From: Candidatus Vicinibacter affinis
GTDB taxonomy: Bacteria > Bacteroidota > Bacteroidia > Chitinophagales > Saprospiraceae
Direction: 5' to 3'
Length of the DNA stretch: 64,000 nucleotides
NCBI GenBank assembly: GCA_016714365.1
Contig: JADJNH010000007.1
Location: 372,001-436,000 of the forward strand
Within the stretch, counting starts at the first letter, position 1. Every line of letters begins with the position of its first letter. A program made the position numbers and the translations under genes. Below are positions 47,401 to 56,769 of the stretch, piece after piece. Under the pieces are notes generated by a model that worked only from the letters and a program-made list of their open reading frames with translations, was not told the origin of the DNA and did not search any database.

Positions 47401-48039
47401 CTACAAGTCATCAAACTCATAGAATTCATCCAGATGATCCCCGGGGCTGAGATCTAATAAAGGTTTGATAATTCCATTTCTGAGGCTGTAAACCCAGCCA
47501 TGAAGGTGTGGACGTTGCTCATGCTTCCATGCCTTTTGGACAATGGAAGTCTTTGCCAGGTTCATGACTTGCTCCCGTACATTAAACTCAATCAGTTTAT
47601 TGACTTTATCGTCTTCATCCTCCAGTGCATCAATCTCTTCTCTGTGAATACGGTAAACATCCTTGATATTTCTCAGCCATTTGTTGATGATGCCAAAATT
47701 ATGCCTTGTCATGGCCGCTTTTACTCCACCACAGCCATAATGACCACACACAATAATGTGCTTCACTTTGAGATGATGTACCGCATATTCCAGCACGGTG
47801 AGCAGATTCAAATCCGTATGCACTACCAAGTTTGCCACGTTCCGGTGAACAAATATCTCCCCCGGTTGGGTCCCGGTAATCTGATTGGCCGGCACCCTAC
47901 TGTCACTGCATCCAATCCATAAAAATTCGGGTGTCTGAAGATGCTCAAGACGGGAAAAAAAATCCGGATCTTCTTTCGTCCTTTCCTCAGCCCAGGACTT
48001 ATTCTCCCGTAACATCTGATCAATTATATACTCGCTCAT
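47401..48039 (-). CDS. can: Beta-carbonic anhydrase (Can type)
   Basis: A 212-residue protein from the ATG at 48039 (MSEYIIDQML); a longer frame to 48075 adds residues with no family counterpart. Zinc and catalytic residues are complete: Cys44 and Asp46-Arg48 (CSDSRVP), His100 and Cys103 (CGHYGCGG). It interconverts CO2 and bicarbonate in the cytoplasm. It closes the inorganic-carbon cluster, downstream of dabB. Confidence 0.95.
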   Translation of the reverse strand: MSEYIIDQMLRENKSWAEERTKEDPDFFSRLEHLQTPEFLWIGCSDSRVPANQITGTQPGEIFVHRNVANLVVHTDLNLLTVLEYAVHHLKVKHIIVCGHYGCGGVKAAMTRHNFGIINKWLRNIKDVYRIHREEIDALEDEDDKVNKLIEFNVREQVMNLAKTSIVQKAWKHEQRPHLHGWVYSLRNGIIKPLLDLSPGDHLDEFYEFDDL

Positions 48040-48165
48040 GGATTTTTTAGTGAATTTTAAACAACTGCTTTTCATCCATCTAGGCCATTTATGCTAATTG
48101 CCTAAATTGAAATGCATACGAATATCTGACTTTATACAGAATTATCTAGATTAAATCTTTTGAGA

Positions 48166-50037
48166 CTATGAAGCCCTGAATGCGATGGGATGATATTGTT
48201 TAATGTGTGGCCCAAGAAAAACACGAATATAAATTCTGATCAGGGCTAATTCGAGAAACAAATAATTTAAACATAAAAAGGTGAGCATAAGCCACTCATG
48301 ATAATGAATGTAGGTAAGAAATAAATCAATCCCTATAAAAGTGGTTGTAATGGGAAACCCTGCAAACCCCAAACATGCAAGCAGAAAAAACAAAGCATGC
48401 TTTCGATACTCATAAACATGGCCGTGGTATTTATTCATTCCCAAAGATTTTTCTTTACGCTCCACCCTTACCAGACAAACGTATCCCAATGTTCCAGCTA
48501 ACATCAAACCCGCGAGGTACAAAAACAATTGAGTCAAACCTAAAGGCTTATTATAGCTAAGCGCAAATACAGTAAAAACTTGCGAGAGACAAATTTTTAA
48601 CCATTGGTCCAACGGTCTGCCCGCAGAACTGAAGGCCGTCAACACAATAATCAATCCTACTCCTGCACTCCACAACGGCAACTGATGGTCAATCATCAGA
48701 ACATACGATTGGCTTACGAAATTCCTAAGCATAATTAAACTGCAAAACAACACCAAAACTGATATGGACAAAAATTGAAATTTCAGTTGTATAAAAGTAC
48801 CCAATCTCTTAAAAGGCGTCCACAGAAAACGGTACATAAAATAATCCAGACCAAACTCCTTGATAGAAAATAAGTAAATCGCTGAATGAATACGCTCGAG
48901 AAAATTGCTGCGCAACACTTTAACTCTTGGTTTAAAATGAAAAATCATATGATGGGACAAATAACTAAGCACAGATGGCGATACCAGAAATTGATATGCC
49001 CTTAGAAATGAATGTCCCACCACATGAAATAAAACAAATCCATTTAAACCAAATCCTAACTCCATTAACATGAATCCAATTTGAACAACAGTCGAATAGG
49101 CCAATTGACTTTTTACTCCGGATTGCACCCGCGAAATTAAAGTCCCCGAAATGGCACTGATCAAACCAACTGCAACTAAAAGTCCCCTGATAAAATAGTC
49201 ATGAGACCATAAAGGAAAAGTTCTCAACAATAAAAAAATTCCAAGGTGCACAGCCAGAGATCCATAAAATATGGAACTCGACGAACTGGGACCTTCCATA
49301 GCTCTCGGCAACCAACTGGAAAATGGAAATTGTGCGGACTTAATCAGTGCAGCCAAAACGATGAACAAGCTCAACCAAAGTAATAATGACTCCTGAGAAC
49401 TTGATAAACTTCCGACAATATTTTCTTGCGTCAACTCATCAAACTGAATATTCCTGTGCCATAGATGATGACAAAGAAATAATGCCATAATTAAAAATAT
49501 ATCTCCCAATCGGTAAAATGACAAAACTTTAAAACCATTTCGTACAGGCAAAATCCGATCCCTGTAAAAGGCAATTAATAAAAAAGAGGAGATTCCAATG
49601 ATTTCCCATCCTACAAAAAAACTTTCGAAGTTACCGGACAGCACTGCAATATTATAACCGGTCATAAAAAAAAGAAAGGCGAAAAAGTATCTCTTAAATC
49701 CTTCCTCTCTGTGCATATAAAATTTACTGAACAACGCTACTACAAAAAACAACAGGGCGCCAAGCAATTGGAATACACCTGAATTTAAATCATAATAAAA
49801 ACCAAAAATAAAATCAAAATCGTGATGACTGTAAATGCTTCCCACTTTATGATAAATAGGCTTTCCCTCACCCAGCATCCAATACAAAAATGCAAGTAAG
49901 GACATAAACAAACCGGTAATGGTAGAAATTAAAACCAAACTGGAAATAAGACGCTCTCTTTTACTTTCGATAAAAAGCAAAATAAATAATGCCACTAAAG
50001 GGAGTAACACCAACGAAAGTAAAATTTGAGAGATCAT
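48166..50037 (-). CDS. dabB: DabB-type proton-conducting membrane subunit
   Basis: A 623-residue protein with about 14-16 membrane segments, homologous to NuoL/MrpA-type proton channels (SFLLIAFYRDRILPVRNGF, LPRAMEGPSSSSSIFYGSLAVHLGIFLL, RVQSGVKSQLAYSTVVQIG). In DAB complexes this subunit uses the proton motive force to power the attached DabA. It lies 5 nt downstream of dabA, which strongly supports the assignment over a Complex I subunit; no other nuo gene is present. Confidence 0.92.
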   Translation of the reverse strand: MISQILLSLVLLPLVALFILLFIESKRERLISSLVLISTITGLFMSLLAFLYWMLGEGKPIYHKVGSIYSHHDFDFIFGFYYDLNSGVFQLLGALLFFVVALFSKFYMHREEGFKRYFFAFLFFMTGYNIAVLSGNFESFFVGWEIIGISSFLLIAFYRDRILPVRNGFKVLSFYRLGDIFLIMALFLCHHLWHRNIQFDELTQENIVGSLSSSQESLLLWLSLFIVLAALIKSAQFPFSSWLPRAMEGPSSSSSIFYGSLAVHLGIFLLLRTFPLWSHDYFIRGLLVAVGLISAISGTLISRVQSGVKSQLAYSTVVQIGFMLMELGFGLNGFVLFHVVGHSFLRAYQFLVSPSVLSYLSHHMIFHFKPRVKVLRSNFLERIHSAIYLFSIKEFGLDYFMYRFLWTPFKRLGTFIQLKFQFLSISVLVLFCSLIMLRNFVSQSYVLMIDHQLPLWSAGVGLIIVLTAFSSAGRPLDQWLKICLSQVFTVFALSYNKPLGLTQLFLYLAGLMLAGTLGYVCLVRVERKEKSLGMNKYHGHVYEYRKHALFFLLACLGFAGFPITTTFIGIDLFLTYIHYHEWLMLTFLCLNYLFLELALIRIYIRVFLGPHIKQYHPIAFRAS

Positions 50038-50042
50038 AACAA

Positions 50043-52577
50043 TTAATTTTTGATGGTGTAAACAGGCAAATTTTCTTTAGTAGCATCCAGAATATGGTTT
50101 GTTTCCATCTCAGTTGCAGATTCCACCAATCGATGAAAATCTTCATGGTGGTTAATGTCACTTTTGATACAGGTATAGGGCGTAAACTCCCCATCCCTAA
50201 ATGTCAACATTTCGGCTCGCCCAGGAAATACGCAAACTAAATGAACCCACTCATTTATATACCACTCATACATTTCTGGTGTACTCTGAATAGCCTTTAA
50301 AATAATTTCCGGATAATGTTCTACCACAATCAATAACCTTACCGGATCATGGACCTCTATCATTTGTACAGGAAGGCCGGGTCTCAAATCCCCATCAACA
50401 CTGTTCGTGACACCAAATAACCCAATTACATGATGGGGTAACTTGGTGCCTGCTCCAAATTTATGATTGTCCATTCTGGAGAAATAATACTCCAAATTTA
50501 TTCCACCACACACAGGACCTATAGGTCGCATGACGGCAGTTAAAATTTTACCCTCCGGATCAATTCTATAATCATAGGAATTTAAAAATGCGCGGCGGTC
50601 CAAAAACAAACGTCTTGAAATACTTCGCCTGCCAATGATGCATACTGAATTCGTCCCATGTCCTAGTTCAGGTCGGGGTTCGAATAATGAAACGGATCTA
50701 TTCTTAATGGACTTTCTGATAGAACCAGTTGAATTTTGAGTTCGGATTGAAGCAAATCTTCTGGATCGTTCCTTTGCATTCAACTCCAAGGCCGTGTGAA
50801 AATTATTCAATCTTTGTTGATGCATCTCTCTTACTGCATCAGGATGTTTTTGCACGTCAAAAAATCGAATTTCATCCGCCGCAGTATCGTGCATCCCTCC
50901 AATAAAAAAAGTATTTTCAGGAATGGAAATTCCCCTTGTTGCTAATATTTTTCTCACATCCGGATGGTTTGCCATCAAACTAAAAACTCTTGCATTTACA
51001 GAACCCGGACGTCCGCTGCATGCACCGCAATCATGAGCCCCGTGGTGTGGGTTATTGGCGCTACTTGATCCATGCGCCAGAATGTAAACAATCGGTGAAA
51101 AATGATCGACCATACCAATGCTCTTTAGTAAAGCTTCCACCCGATCAGCCATTTGAATTACGGTGAAACCCAATTGCAGATTATTCTCAAATAAAGGCGG
51201 ATTTGAACTTTCCAATTGCAATTCACTGGTTTCATCCATGTGTGCAAAAGCATCAGAAATGGCCGGACTCATCCTGGGTTTGAAAAGCATCAATACAGTT
51301 TTTGCAAAAGCCCATAACCCCAATACGGTAGAAAAAAACCAACCGGTTATTGGATGGTGAGACCCGGATCCATACAACAATTCAGATTTTCTTTTATGAT
51401 TGCCTTTTATTGCTTTGATTAAATGTTTGGGCGTTACAGGTGCTGGACAAAGTTTTTCGTAAAATTTGGCTCCTTCAGCCAGATAATAAAATTCGACGTT
51501 GAAAAATCCCGGCGTGCCATAAGTAGCACAATTGTCATCGGTTCCTTCCAAATGTCTTCTCAAAGAACACTCTCGCTCATCTACACAAAACATAGCCTGA
51601 AAACTGTAATCCGGATGGCTGGTTTCTGGTTGCGGCAAATGTTGCAAAATACCTCCCAATACTTCATCGTAATAACTCCACTCAAATGCTTCCTGCCAAA
51701 TTAACAAAGCCTTATCCAACTCAGATAAAGCAAAATTTTCATCCCACTCCGATGTATAGTTTTTCAAAAAGTTACCCAATGGCTTCCATTTGCCTTTCTT
51801 CTTATATTCCAGTGCATCAATCTCCAGCAACAATTCAAAGTAAATCAATTCCCTTAAAGAAATTTTTCTTGAGTCCAACAAGGTCACTGGATTATCTTCA
51901 ACAGCAGATACAAAACCTGACCATCCATGATGACTGAATTGCTGATCAAACAAATATTGCTTGTAAAGTCGCTCATCTCCTACCAAAATTTCGAGGAGAT
52001 CTTCAATGTCCAAGTTCGGATCAACAAAAAGCTCCCTCGCTTTCTTAGTTTTATATAGACTAACTATTCCATTGGATTCTAAGGCCCGAAGTGACGAAAG
52101 AAAACCATCAGGACTAACATGCCAATTCCAAAAGGAGACCCCTTGATCCAGATAATGACTCAATATTCTGAAAAGAAATGGATGAACTTCTCTATCCAGA
52201 TCTAAACCAAATAATTCACACGCCTTAGATCTTAACTGCCCGATTTTTGGAACTCTGTGTTGATCATATTCCTGATGAAATAAATCCCATTTAACTTCAT
52301 GCATTCTAGCTTTCCCAAAATTTTGAAGGATGACTCTGTCAAGTATTTGTTCTCTAATTCTTCCTTGCTCAAATAACTTTCTGTATTCGTCCAATTGAAA
52401 CGTAACCTGGTATCCAAATAAATAAGAAGCTTTGAAAATTGCCTCTTTAAATTTTAAATCCTGAAACGCATGCAAGGTGTTATGATGAATAAAATCCTTC
52501 AGGGACAATTGGCTTGGCAAGAAATGCTTCATTTCATCAATGAAGTCTTCAATACCCTTTAAATTTTTTTTCATCAC
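50043..52577 (-). CDS. dabA: DabA (DUF2309) inorganic carbon uptake subunit
   Basis: An 844-residue cytoplasmic, membrane-associated protein of the DUF2309 family. Its beta-carbonic-anhydrase-like zinc site is intact: Cys331 and Asp333 (FCVDERE), His502 (ILAHGSSS) and Cys517 (HDCGACSG). In characterised DAB systems DabA hydrates CO2 to bicarbonate one-way, coupled to DabB's proton flow. The length is typical. It is placed between a carbonic anhydrase and dabB on the same strand with short gaps. Confidence 0.95.
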   Translation of the reverse strand: MMKKNLKGIEDFIDEMKHFLPSQLSLKDFIHHNTLHAFQDLKFKEAIFKASYLFGYQVTFQLDEYRKLFEQGRIREQILDRVILQNFGKARMHEVKWDLFHQEYDQHRVPKIGQLRSKACELFGLDLDREVHPFLFRILSHYLDQGVSFWNWHVSPDGFLSSLRALESNGIVSLYKTKKARELFVDPNLDIEDLLEILVGDERLYKQYLFDQQFSHHGWSGFVSAVEDNPVTLLDSRKISLRELIYFELLLEIDALEYKKKGKWKPLGNFLKNYTSEWDENFALSELDKALLIWQEAFEWSYYDEVLGGILQHLPQPETSHPDYSFQAMFCVDERECSLRRHLEGTDDNCATYGTPGFFNVEFYYLAEGAKFYEKLCPAPVTPKHLIKAIKGNHKRKSELLYGSGSHHPITGWFFSTVLGLWAFAKTVLMLFKPRMSPAISDAFAHMDETSELQLESSNPPLFENNLQLGFTVIQMADRVEALLKSIGMVDHFSPIVYILAHGSSSANNPHHGAHDCGACSGRPGSVNARVFSLMANHPDVRKILATRGISIPENTFFIGGMHDTAADEIRFFDVQKHPDAVREMHQQRLNNFHTALELNAKERSRRFASIRTQNSTGSIRKSIKNRSVSLFEPRPELGHGTNSVCIIGRRSISRRLFLDRRAFLNSYDYRIDPEGKILTAVMRPIGPVCGGINLEYYFSRMDNHKFGAGTKLPHHVIGLFGVTNSVDGDLRPGLPVQMIEVHDPVRLLIVVEHYPEIILKAIQSTPEMYEWYINEWVHLVCVFPGRAEMLTFRDGEFTPYTCIKSDINHHEDFHRLVESATEMETNHILDATKENLPVYTIKN

Positions 52578-52667
52578 GATTTTTTAAAATGTTCAATTGA
52601 AAAATTGAATTATTATATATTAAATCTATTGGTTACGAATTGCATAGTAGTTGATTTAAAATTAATT

Positions 52668-53345
52668 TTACGAAACGAATTTGGATTTGATATCTTTTTT
52701 ACAAGAGATCAATGAATCCTCCAGAAACTCAACAATGCCGGTTTCTAAATTATGAACAGCACCTATAATGGCAATTTCACCTTTCTCTATCATTTGCTCA
52801 AGTATGTAACTTCTGTTGACAATAGAAATGACAGATCTTTTTACATTGAGTGCAGTCACCTGTTCCACAAAATCAATATTCTTTGAATTTCTTAATTGAG
52901 CATCTGTAACGGTTCTTTCTTCATAAACTGCCGGTTGAATTTTTGACAACAATTCTGTCAGGTTGCCCATCTCTATATGGTCACAAGCTCCTTTAATGGC
53001 CCCACAATTGCTGTGTCCCAATACCACTATGAGTTTTGACCCTGCAACCTTGCAGGCAAACTCCAGACTTCCTATTATGTCTGTATTGACTACATTTCCG
53101 GCAATTCGGATGGACATGACATCACCAAGCCCCTGGTCAAAAATCAATTCTGCAGATGTTCTGCTGTCAATGCAACTGAGAATGGCAGCAAAAGGCCACT
53201 GTCCGTCGCGTGTTTCATTTGCTTGTTGCAACAGATTCCTGTTTATCTTTAAATTGCTTACGAATCGGAGGTTTCCCTCTTTTAAATAATCAAGAGCTTT
53301 CTGTGGAGAAATGCTCGCTTGAGTTTCGGAAGTATGCGTTTTCAT
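52668..53345 (-). CDS. Beta-carbonic anhydrase (second)
   Basis: A 225-residue protein with complete zinc and catalytic residues: Cys58, Asp60 and Arg62 (LSCIDSRTS), His111 and Cys114 (LGHSNCGAIKGA). The N-terminal motif ALDYLKEGNLRFVSN is typical of the family found next to SulP transporters. It belongs to a different branch from the anhydrase at 47401..48039. It starts 21 nt downstream of the SulP gene, which points to joint bicarbonate handling. Confidence 0.95.
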   Translation of the reverse strand: MKTHTSETQASISPQKALDYLKEGNLRFVSNLKINRNLLQQANETRDGQWPFAAILSCIDSRTSAELIFDQGLGDVMSIRIAGNVVNTDIIGSLEFACKVAGSKLIVVLGHSNCGAIKGACDHIEMGNLTELLSKIQPAVYEERTVTDAQLRNSKNIDFVEQVTALNVKRSVISIVNRSYILEQMIEKGEIAIIGAVHNLETGIVEFLEDSLISCKKDIKSKFVS

Positions 53346-53366
53346 CGAATGATTTATTTATTTTAA

Positions 53367-54941
53367 TTAATTGGAAGTTACATGCTCAATGGAATGATCC
53401 ATTTGATACTCTTCCTTAAATCCTTTTAAACTAACTTGCAGACCTTTCTCTTTTGATCCGATGTCTCTGAATTCACGAATCAACTGAAGCACATCGTGAT
53501 CAATGTAAAAAGTATCTGAAGCGTCTATCAGCAACTTAGAATTTTCGGGAAGATGATTCAAGGTTTGCTTAATGGCCGCCTTATTAAGAAAAGAAACTTC
53601 CTGCGCCAGTTTCATGGTGATGACATCTCCTTCATGATACTTTTCCCTTTTAAAAAAATAAGCAAGTTTGAGATTGGCTCTCAGTATAAAGAAAATACTC
53701 ACAATCAAACCAATTCCAACTCCCTTCAAAAGGTCGGTAAACACCACTGCTAAAACTGTAATTAGAAATGGAAAAAACTGATATTTTCCACTTTCCCACA
53801 TGTGCTTAAATACTGCTGGACTTGCCAGTTTGAGTCCAATCATAATTAAAACTGCAGCAAGTGAAGCCAATGGAATTTTGTTCAGGAGTCCCGGAATAAT
53901 CAATACAGCCAACAACAAAAAAACTCCATGAGCAATAGCAGAAATTTTTGTTCTTGCACCGGAATTTATGTTTGCTGAAGTTCGTACAATTACTGAGGTC
54001 ATTGGAATTCCACCGATTAAACCACTTAAAATATTCCCCGCACCCTGCGCGATAAGTTCGGTGTTGGTATTGGTAAATCTTTTCAAAGGATCCAGTCTGT
54101 CCGATGCTTCTATACACAATAAGGTTTCGATGGATGCTACGATGGCAATCGTCAATCCAACGATCCACACATCCGGACGTAAAATGGATTCAATGGCAGG
54201 AAATGAAAACTGTCCTAAAAATTCCTCTACTGAACCGGGCATTGGAAGACTTACCAAATGCTCAGAACTGATGAGATATTCCGGTAGAAAATGGCGGAAT
54301 ATTTCATTCAATACAATTCCTGAGACAACTACCACTAAAGCTCCGGGAATGATCTTTATTTTTTTCAATAAATTAATTTTATTAAAAGAGATCAGAATTG
54401 CTATGGAAACCAAACTGACAATAACAGCTCCCGGATGCGAGAAATTGACTGCATCTATGATTCCTGAGAAAGTGTTGTGACCTGTGTCCTTTTCTATAAA
54501 GAAAAAGTCACCTTCATTATCCTTATCATACCCTATCGCATGTGGAATTTGCTTCAGTATAATAATGATGCCTATCGCAGTCAACATGCCTTCAATAACA
54601 TTTGAAGGGAAATAGTTAGAAATCGTACCTGACTTCGCAAAGCCTAATACTAACTGAATCAATCCGGCAATTACCACTGCCATCAAAAAAGCACTGTAAT
54701 CTCCAAGGCTGCTGATGGCCACTAAAATAATGGCCGTTAATCCTGCTGCGGGACCAGTTACACTCAATTGGCTGTTACTTAAAAAACCTACCACAATACC
54801 CCCTATTACGCCTGAAATAATCCCGGCAAATAACGGAGCGCCGCTCGCCAACGCAATTCCTAAACAAAGCGGAAGTGCTACCAGAAATACCACTAAACCA
54901 GCCTGGATGTCCTTCCAAAAATAATTTGAATACTTTTTCAT
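53367..54941 (-). CDS. SulP family anion transporter, probably bicarbonate (BicA-like)
   Basis: A 524-residue protein with about 12 membrane segments (LVALPLCLGIALASGAP, LSVTGPAAGLTAIILVA, IGGIPMTSVIVRTSANINSG) and a C-terminal STAS domain (LLIDASDTFYIDHDVLQLI). SulP members move sulfate, bicarbonate or other anions. The adjacent carbonic anhydrase and the DAB genes make bicarbonate the best guess, as in BicA; that is inference. It is the first gene of the cluster. Confidence 0.92.
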   Translation of the reverse strand: MKKYSNYFWKDIQAGLVVFLVALPLCLGIALASGAPLFAGIISGVIGGIVVGFLSNSQLSVTGPAAGLTAIILVAISSLGDYSAFLMAVVIAGLIQLVLGFAKSGTISNYFPSNVIEGMLTAIGIIIILKQIPHAIGYDKDNEGDFFFIEKDTGHNTFSGIIDAVNFSHPGAVIVSLVSIAILISFNKINLLKKIKIIPGALVVVVSGIVLNEIFRHFLPEYLISSEHLVSLPMPGSVEEFLGQFSFPAIESILRPDVWIVGLTIAIVASIETLLCIEASDRLDPLKRFTNTNTELIAQGAGNILSGLIGGIPMTSVIVRTSANINSGARTKISAIAHGVFLLLAVLIIPGLLNKIPLASLAAVLIMIGLKLASPAVFKHMWESGKYQFFPFLITVLAVVFTDLLKGVGIGLIVSIFFILRANLKLAYFFKREKYHEGDVITMKLAQEVSFLNKAAIKQTLNHLPENSKLLIDASDTFYIDHDVLQLIREFRDIGSKEKGLQVSLKGFKEEYQMDHSIEHVTSN

Positions 54942-55154
54942 GAAAACTGAATTTTATATTTTGTGCTTGCACTCATGCATGACTTTCCTTTCATTTTTTC
55001 CATTTATTTTTGATTTTATCAAAGAAAAATGGAGTCAATTTGGCTCAAGAAAAAACGATGTAAAATTTAATATGAATTACATTGAAATGTCCTGCTAAGA
55101 GCTAAGAAAATTTGCATTACTGCTTAATGCAGGAGAAGATTAAATCTGAAAATC

Positions 55155-55457
55155 TCAGATCAGAAATTCCGGCGGAATATCTTGTAATTTAGGATCAGAA
55201 GTAGAAATGTATCCATTAATTTCTGAAAAAATGGAAGTGCGTTGCTGTTCTATTTCTGAAATAAAATGTTGGGGTGTAGCAGCCATTCGAAGCTGGTAGA
55301 AATTGTCTTCATCAAAAACTTTTGTCTCTTTTTCAGAATTGTCTGCATTGGAATCTGCCAGCTCGTAAAGCACAGAAGTATCCAAACACCTTGCGCATCT
55401 GAGGGATACATCCCCCAAAATGATCAATAATAACAAGATTCCTCTGATCCAAGACAT
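55155..55457 (-). CDS. Small secreted protein of unknown function
   Basis: A 100-residue protein from the ATG at 55457 (the longer frame to 55469 needs TTG). An N-terminal hydrophobic segment (GILLLLIILG) is followed by two Cys (CARC). No family recognised. A good promoter box 16 nt upstream supports real expression. Confidence 0.55.
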   Translation of the reverse strand: MSWIRGILLLLIILGDVSLRCARCLDTSVLYELADSNADNSEKETKVFDEDNFYQLRMAATPQHFISEIEQQRTSIFSEINGYISTSDPKLQDIPPEFLI

Positions 55458-55473
55458 AGGTTTACACAAACAG

Positions 55474-55481
55474 CAAAGGTA
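55474..55481 (-). promoter_or_regulatory. -7 promoter element (TACCTTTG) of the small secreted protein
   Basis: Exact TAnnTTTG on the minus strand, 16 nt before the ATG at 55457. Confidence 0.5.
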
Positions 55482-55632
55482 TTAATTTAAGCTTCAAGAT
55501 AGATATTAAAGTAATGTTAAAAAAATGAAAGGGTTTTGCATTTGTCAAATTATAAAATACAACCTCGAAAACCAACGATGCTTTATTTGATCAATCAGTT
55601 CCAGTAAAAATTTACAGTTTCCTAGAAAGGAA

Positions 55633-56712
55633 TTATTCCCTCATCAATTTATTGACCAGCGGGTCAAGATAAAATTCGAGCCCGGAGGACGACTGATATT
55701 CAAGGTACCCCGGATAGGCCATCGCTTCCAATACATGTTTTGATAAGTTCAAATCATCCTGATTAACATTCAAGAAGAGACTTTTGGCCATTAATCCTCG
55801 TCCTAAATACTCCTGCTCAGGCTGGCCGGGTGTAGGAATGAGTAGAGCCTTTTTTTGTATCACCGAAAGATCCAACAAAGTGGAATAGCCACTTCTGCAT
55901 ACAATTAAGCCTGAGGCACACATTATTTCATTTAATTCTTCAGAGGTAACCAGATCTCGCACCTCCAGGTGTGCAGACTGTGGTATGCCAACTCCGGCGG
56001 TTGTACCTCGGATCAACAACATCCTTCTTGGACTCAATCCATCAATTTGGCTAAGAATCTTTTCTTCAAAAAAAGTACGTTGTGGTTCAGGTCCGGATAA
56101 AACAAAACAGAGGTCGTACCGCTGAGGTAGGTTCATGAACTTGAAACGACTTAATGGACCAATAAAGTGATGCTTGCCGGATTTAAATCGATGGGCCAGA
56201 TCCCCTGAAAGGTTATGTGGACCTCCAAAATCCGGTACCCAAATCTGATCAAACTGCATATAAAAAAAACGCATCCAGGTGTCTGAAATAAATTCAATTA
56301 TCCTGGAACCAAGCGGAATATGGAGATGGTGGGAAATAATGACAGATGGGATGCTTTTCTGTGCAGCCCCTAACCTTGCATCAGACACCAACAGGTCAAT
56401 ATTTTGTTCTTTGCAGATTTTGCCGATGGCCATTTTCTCCAAAAGAATAGCCTTGTGCAATTTAAAAATCTGGAAAGTCATGTTCCAAAACATGTTTCTG
56501 CTGGGATAAGTAATTCCATAATCCGGAATATCAAAAACAGTAAGATGTGGAAATTCCTTTCTTAGCAAATCGCTTCCTGCACCCGATGAAGCCAGTACAA
56601 CCGTAAAATTTTTATTTAAAAAGTAGCGGATGACAGGAATTGTTCTCGTAACATGTCCGAGGCCCCAGTGCTGAGGTGCAATAAGTACTTTTTTACGGGA
56701 TGCTGCCGTCAT
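55633..56712 (-). CDS. MurG-like glycosyltransferase family protein
   Basis: A 359-residue protein of the GT-B fold from the ATG at 56712; a TTG at 56724 is possible. The N-terminal domain opens with VLIAPQHWGLGHVTRTIPV, a Gly-rich loop typical of MurG/UDP-GlcNAc transferase relatives. The C-terminal domain has LCFVLSGPEPQRTFFEE, LLIRGTTAG, and a donor-site motif CRSGYSTLLDL followed by LLIPTPGQPEQEYLG. It probably transfers a sugar from a nucleotide donor; acceptor unknown. It is not in a cell-wall gene cluster, so it is not MurG itself. Confidence 0.8.
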   Translation of the reverse strand: MTAASRKKVLIAPQHWGLGHVTRTIPVIRYFLNKNFTVVLASSGAGSDLLRKEFPHLTVFDIPDYGITYPSRNMFWNMTFQIFKLHKAILLEKMAIGKICKEQNIDLLVSDARLGAAQKSIPSVIISHHLHIPLGSRIIEFISDTWMRFFYMQFDQIWVPDFGGPHNLSGDLAHRFKSGKHHFIGPLSRFKFMNLPQRYDLCFVLSGPEPQRTFFEEKILSQIDGLSPRRMLLIRGTTAGVGIPQSAHLEVRDLVTSEELNEIMCASGLIVCRSGYSTLLDLSVIQKKALLIPTPGQPEQEYLGRGLMAKSLFLNVNQDDLNLSKHVLEAMAYPGYLEYQSSSGLEFYLDPLVNKLMRE

Positions 56713-56740
56713 ATCTGCCTGCAAAACGAATTCAGCTTTG

Positions 56741-56748
56741 CAAAGGTA
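56741..56748 (-). promoter_or_regulatory. -7 promoter element (TACCTTTG) of the glycosyltransferase gene
   Basis: Exact TAnnTTTG on the minus strand, 28 nt before the ATG at 56712. Confidence 0.5.
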
Positions 56749-56769
56749 AAATTAGAAAAAAAGCAACAT

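Noticed and set aside
48166..50037. Complex I NuoL subunit
   Set aside because: No other nuo genes nearby and dabA lies 5 nt upstream, so DabB fits better.
55633..56712. MurG of peptidoglycan synthesis
   Set aside because: Shares the GT-B motifs but lies outside a cell-wall cluster and lacks the full MurG pattern.
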